Origin: Kiritimatiellota bacterium
GTDB taxonomy: Bacteria > Verrucomicrobiota > Kiritimatiellia > JAAZAB01
Reading direction: 5' to 3'
NCBI GenBank assembly: GCA_008636095.1
Contig: VSJD01000212.1
Coordinates: 1-18,665 of the forward strand
Length of the DNA: 18,665 nt
In this document: positions 15,679 to 18,665 of the stretch, piece by piece
How the letters are laid out: each line of letters opens with the position of its first letter
Position numbering within the stretch: position 1 is the stretch's first letter
Translations under genes and position numbers: made by a program
The notes under the pieces: generated by a model
Told to the model about the DNA's origin: nothing
The model's input: only the letters and a program-made list of their open reading frames with translations
Database searches by the model: none

Positions 15679-17421
15679 TCAGGCGGATAATACCAGCCAG
15701 ACGGCGGCATACGCTCCGAGTGATATGGCGCCATCATGGGGCATTAAGTCTTGCCCCGCCAAGATATCTGTCGGCCCATGGTTTTGCCAGCCATGGGTTT
15801 GCAGGATGGCTCGCGACAGATGTGCCGGCTGATTGCTCAAGTTGGCCAGCACCAGGATGCGTTCCGTTCCGTCCGGCGCTTTGCGTTCTATGCCAAGTAC
15901 AGCATCCGTTACGGCGGCAACTTCCTGCGGTCCATCCGGATGAAAGGCCGGATGTTCAGCCCGTATTTTCAGCATTTGCAAGTGCGCCGAGAGCGAGCGG
16001 GATGCCGCCGAGGTCGGACAGGCAAGCATGGCATCCAAATCGGTCAACGGCCATTTCCCTCGGTTAAGTGACCGGTTCATACCGGTGCGCTCGGCAAGCG
16101 CATGATCGTTGGAAGCGGCTATCAAAGTGTTGAAATAGACCGCCGGAATGCCCTTGAGGGCCAACAGGATTGTCTGGGCGCACAAAAAGCGAGCCAGGTG
16201 CAATACGGGAGTATCGCCGGCAATTCCTCCAAGCGCGTCAAACCACGTGCTGTTAAGTTCGTAAGGCACATCGTCGTCGTTTGCCGTCCGACGCGTGGAG
16301 ACGCGTCCGCCGAGCTGGACAATATGATCAACGAGCCCGGCAATCTCCGATTCCGGAATCAAGCCTTCCAATGGACGGATGCCGATGCCGTCATGCGTGC
16401 CGGTTATGTTCAGGTATGCGCAACCGGGCGGCGGCGGTGGCAGTTTTTCAGCCCATGCAACTAAATAGCGCGCGGTTCCCCTGGTCATCGCGTGCAACAA
16501 CAGCGGCGGCAAACTGAATTGATAAATCCAATGCGCTTCGTCTCCATCCCCGAAATAAGAAAGATTCTCGGCGTGTGGAAGATTTGTTTCCGTGAGCAAT
16601 CTGATGTCGGGGGCATTAAGCGCCAACATGTCGCGTAACAGGCGAACGATTTCGTGGGTTTCCGGCAGGTTCAGGCAGTTTGTTCCGGTCCGTTTCCATA
16701 GATATGCGACGGCGTCCAGCCGCAGGACACGCGCGCCCATGGCGATATAAAACATTATGATATCAAGCATTTCAAACAAAACGTCATGGTTGGCATAGTT
16801 CAAATCAATTTGGTCGGCGCTGAAAGTGGTCCAGACATTTTTTACGCCGGCATATGTCAGGATGGGCGTGAGCAGGGGACTGCTGCGCGGGCGGACAATA
16901 TTGGAAAAGTCATTATTTGGATCGGCTTCAATGAAATAATCCCTCCCCGGGGCTATCCCGGCGATATAATCATGCATCCAGCCGCTTCGACTGGACGCAT
17001 GGTTTAAGACCATGTCAAATACCAAGTCATAGGATTCGCTCAACACCTGCAAGTCGGACCATTTGCCGAACTGCGGATTAACCGTGCGAAAATGGATTAC
17101 AGAAAATCCGTCATCCGAAGATGAGGGGCAGAATGGCAAGACATGCAGATGCGTCACAGCTTTTCCGACGCGGGCCTCCAAAAACCGCCCCGCAACTGTC
17201 AATGAAGGTTCGGATGGCTTCTGGACCGCGTCGGCATAAGTGATTAACAAACAGGTGCGTTGGTTCACGGACGGCGTTGGCGGACGCGATTCAGCGTTAA
17301 TCCCATAACGACCAATCATCATGGCGAACCGCGACAACAGGCGGTCCGCCGCGGGACCATACAAACGCGCCAGACGATCGTGAATGCGACGCATGATTTG
17401 GCTGGAATAATAATTTTTCAT
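15679..17421 (-). CDS. GH13_18 sugar phosphorylase, probable glucosylglycerate (or sucrose-6-phosphate) phosphorylase
   Basis: A 580-residue cytosolic alpha-amylase-fold enzyme. The nucleophile is D236 (RLDAVAYLWK), the acid/base E278 (TETNLPHAEN) and the stabiliser D344 (THDGIG); DMVLNH is at 136-141. The block YLWKRTGTNCLNLPETHEIV (240-259) and TETNLPHAENLSYFGDG (277-293) are typical of the GH13_18 branch holding glucosylglycerate phosphorylase and sucrose-6F-phosphate phosphorylase, rather than plain sucrose phosphorylase. These enzymes use inorganic phosphate to release glucose-1-phosphate. The convergent GpgS operon makes glucosylglycerate the likelier substrate (inference). ATGA overlap with the upstream GT4 gene and no separate ribosome site indicate translational coupling. 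The acceptor loop GGRVSTRRTANDDDVPYELN (371-390) has an odd Arg-Arg and acidic run. Confidence 0.9.
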   Translation of the reverse strand: MKNYYSSQIMRRIHDRLARLYGPAADRLLSRFAMMIGRYGINAESRPPTPSVNQRTCLLITYADAVQKPSEPSLTVAGRFLEARVGKAVTHLHVLPFCPSSSDDGFSVIHFRTVNPQFGKWSDLQVLSESYDLVFDMVLNHASSRSGWMHDYIAGIAPGRDYFIEADPNNDFSNIVRPRSSPLLTPILTYAGVKNVWTTFSADQIDLNYANHDVLFEMLDIIMFYIAMGARVLRLDAVAYLWKRTGTNCLNLPETHEIVRLLRDMLALNAPDIRLLTETNLPHAENLSYFGDGDEAHWIYQFSLPPLLLHAMTRGTARYLVAWAEKLPPPPPGCAYLNITGTHDGIGIRPLEGLIPESEIAGLVDHIVQLGGRVSTRRTANDDDVPYELNSTWFDALGGIAGDTPVLHLARFLCAQTILLALKGIPAVYFNTLIAASNDHALAERTGMNRSLNRGKWPLTDLDAMLACPTSAASRSLSAHLQMLKIRAEHPAFHPDGPQEVAAVTDAVLGIERKAPDGTERILVLANLSNQPAHLSRAILQTHGWQNHGPTDILAGQDLMPHDGAISLGAYAAVWLVLSA

Positions 17422-18665
17422 ACTGGCAAACCGCGGACGTTGGCAATTAGCGTACGCAAACTCCTCCGCAGAATAGCATAACTGTAATATCGTCTTGCGA
17501 CGTCATAGTTGTGTTCCACCATCGCTTGGCGGTAGTCGGAATCTTCAATAATGTGGCGGACTTCATTAATAATTTCGGGCGTCAGATAGCCTTCAATGAT
17601 CGGCACACGAAAGCCGCGGGGCTCAATATCTCTGGCAAAAACTTCGTAACGATTAACCAGGATGGGTTTTTTGAAATACACCGCCTCCAAAAAGGCGTTG
17701 CCAAAGCCTTCATACATGCTGGGATAGGTGATAAAATCTGCATGTGGGTAAATATCCCAGAGCGTGAATGTTTTTTTACCATCGGCGTTGACGTGGCGGG
17801 TTTCCGACACGCGGGTAACTATGAACCGCAGGTCAACACCAGATCGCCTGGCAAAACCCGCCAGCATGTCTTTATACTCAGGTCCTTCGTCGCTGGCATC
17901 ATGGGAAACCACAAGTTTGTATTTGGGATTACCAAGCATCTGCACCAGGTTGATCGCATGTCCGATGCCCTTGCGTGGAATGACGCGCGTCGGTTGCAAA
18001 ATAAATTTATCGCCTGGAGCCAAACCGATTTCGGCGCGGACATCCTCCGCATAAGCGTCAAACGGTTTAGGCGGATTTTCAAAATCCAGAACATTTGGAA
18101 TTACCATTGAGGAGACTGCTTTGCGCCGCGCCAATTCTTCCTGGGCCGCCTGGTTGATCACCACGTGCTGGAGGTCATGGTCGCGCGGCGGGAAAGCCAT
18201 GTCGAGATAGTCATTGACGGCATTGACCGAGAAACGGGTTCGCTCCCAGTAAAAATCATGATGATGTCCAATCGCCGGCATGTGGGTTTCGGACATTAAT
18301 TCGGCCAGAGCCAGTCCTAGCGGGATGTGCATCGGAATTGATAAAACATTTTCAAGAACCATAAGTTTGATGTCAAACTGTTGCAGGAAATCATACAGCG
18401 TTTCCTTGAGATATGCCCTTAACTCCCGGATACGATGGCTGATCATGGGGGTTCGGGCGGTTTTCCCCCATATCTGCTCGGTAATCCATGCGTTTTCCGG
18501 ATGATTAAAAAAAGCTTCCGGAACGCACATGCTGCGTGATGCCGGATGATCAAGCCGCCCAGCGTACCAGTAACAGTTATGACCGTCTGCTTCCAACACA
18601 TTCGCCCACTTGCTGGCCTCCAAGGATACCCCATCTGTGCCGGCAAGCCGGGTTGAAATAATGCC
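17418..18665 (-). CDS. GT4-family glycosyltransferase, 5' end outside window
   Basis: The frame is open to the right edge. The 14 codons beyond the first possible internal start (a TTG) read GIISTRLAGTDGVS and join a typical GT4 N-terminal loop, so the true start lies outside the window; 415 residues are visible. The donor-domain motif QPTRVIPRKG is at visible residues 224-233 and EGFGNAFLE, the E-x7-E of GT4 enzymes, at 319-327. A histidine-rich GHHHDFYWER segment (133-142) probably lines the acceptor site. The gene overlaps the GH13_18 phosphorylase by ATGA. Given the setting, a mannosylglucosylglycerate synthase-like role, or another extension of glucosylglycerate, is plausible. The donor sugar cannot be determined from what is visible. 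Confidence 0.88.
   Translation of the reverse strand, partial: GIISTRLAGTDGVSLEASKWANVLEADGHNCYWYAGRLDHPASRSMCVPEAFFNHPENAWITEQIWGKTARTPMISHRIRELRAYLKETLYDFLQQFDIKLMVLENVLSIPMHIPLGLALAELMSETHMPAIGHHHDFYWERTRFSVNAVNDYLDMAFPPRDHDLQHVVINQAAQEELARRKAVSSMVIPNVLDFENPPKPFDAYAEDVRAEIGLAPGDKFILQPTRVIPRKGIGHAINLVQMLGNPKYKLVVSHDASDEGPEYKDMLAGFARRSGVDLRFIVTRVSETRHVNADGKKTFTLWDIYPHADFITYPSMYEGFGNAFLEAVYFKKPILVNRYEVFARDIEPRGFRVPIIEGYLTPEIINEVRHIIEDSDYRQAMVEHNYDVARRYYSYAILRRSLRTLIANVRGLPV

Overview
The window looks like a chromosomal segment of a free-living, heterotrophic bacterium of mixed, moderately high GC. A member of the PVC group (Verrucomicrobiota/Kiritimatiellota/Lentisphaerota type) is my best guess. 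The hints are a very large secreted protein with a glycosidase-like barrel followed by BACON-like, MBG-like and fibronectin III modules, a zinc-finger-less ClpX-like ATPase, and a glucosylglycerate gene set. This placement is inference; there is no rRNA or other phylogenetic marker in the window.

Layout. (1) Positions 1-3646, minus strand: the start and most of a secreted multidomain protein that runs off the left edge. Its apparent ATG is one base out of frame with the 1.2-kb-codon open frame. (2) Positions 3802-4341, minus: a DUF985/cupin_5 protein. Its promoter region is divergent from (3) positions 4553-6054, plus: a signal-peptide-bearing alpha-acetolactate decarboxylase overlapping queC (7-cyano-7-deazaguanine synthase) by ATGA. 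(4) A 141-bp imperfect palindrome of heptamer repeats sits exactly between the convergent 3' ends of queC and (5) a ClpX-like AAA+ ATPase (minus, 6130-7716). (6) A mostly non-coding gap with a short stem-loop leads into (7) positions 8112-12729, plus: a tight four-gene operon. It encodes an M20-peptidase-like protein that has lost most metal ligands, glucosyl-3-phosphoglycerate synthase (GpgS), a GT4-like glycosyltransferase, and a HAD-family protein. (8) Positions 12856-15581, plus: an MscS-type channel overlapping a sodium/solute symporter by ATGA. (9) Positions 15679-18665, minus and convergent: a GH13_18 sugar phosphorylase preceded by a second GT4 glycosyltransferase (ATGA overlap), which runs off the right edge.

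How it fits together. From about 8.1 kb to the right edge the genes read as one osmotic-solute island. GpgS makes glucosyl-3-phosphoglycerate and the HAD protein is the obvious candidate to dephosphorylate it. The GT4 enzymes could extend glucosylglycerate (for example to mannosylglucosylglycerate, a known planctomycete/Petrotoga solute). The GH13_18 enzyme resembles glucosylglycerate/sucrose-6-phosphate phosphorylases and could recycle the solute, while MscS and the symporter would handle solute efflux and uptake. The functions of the degenerate M20-like protein and the first GT4 in this setting are not known to me and are the best candidates for something undescribed. The left half is ordinary accessory and housekeeping material apart from the broken start of the secreted gene and the palindromic repeat.
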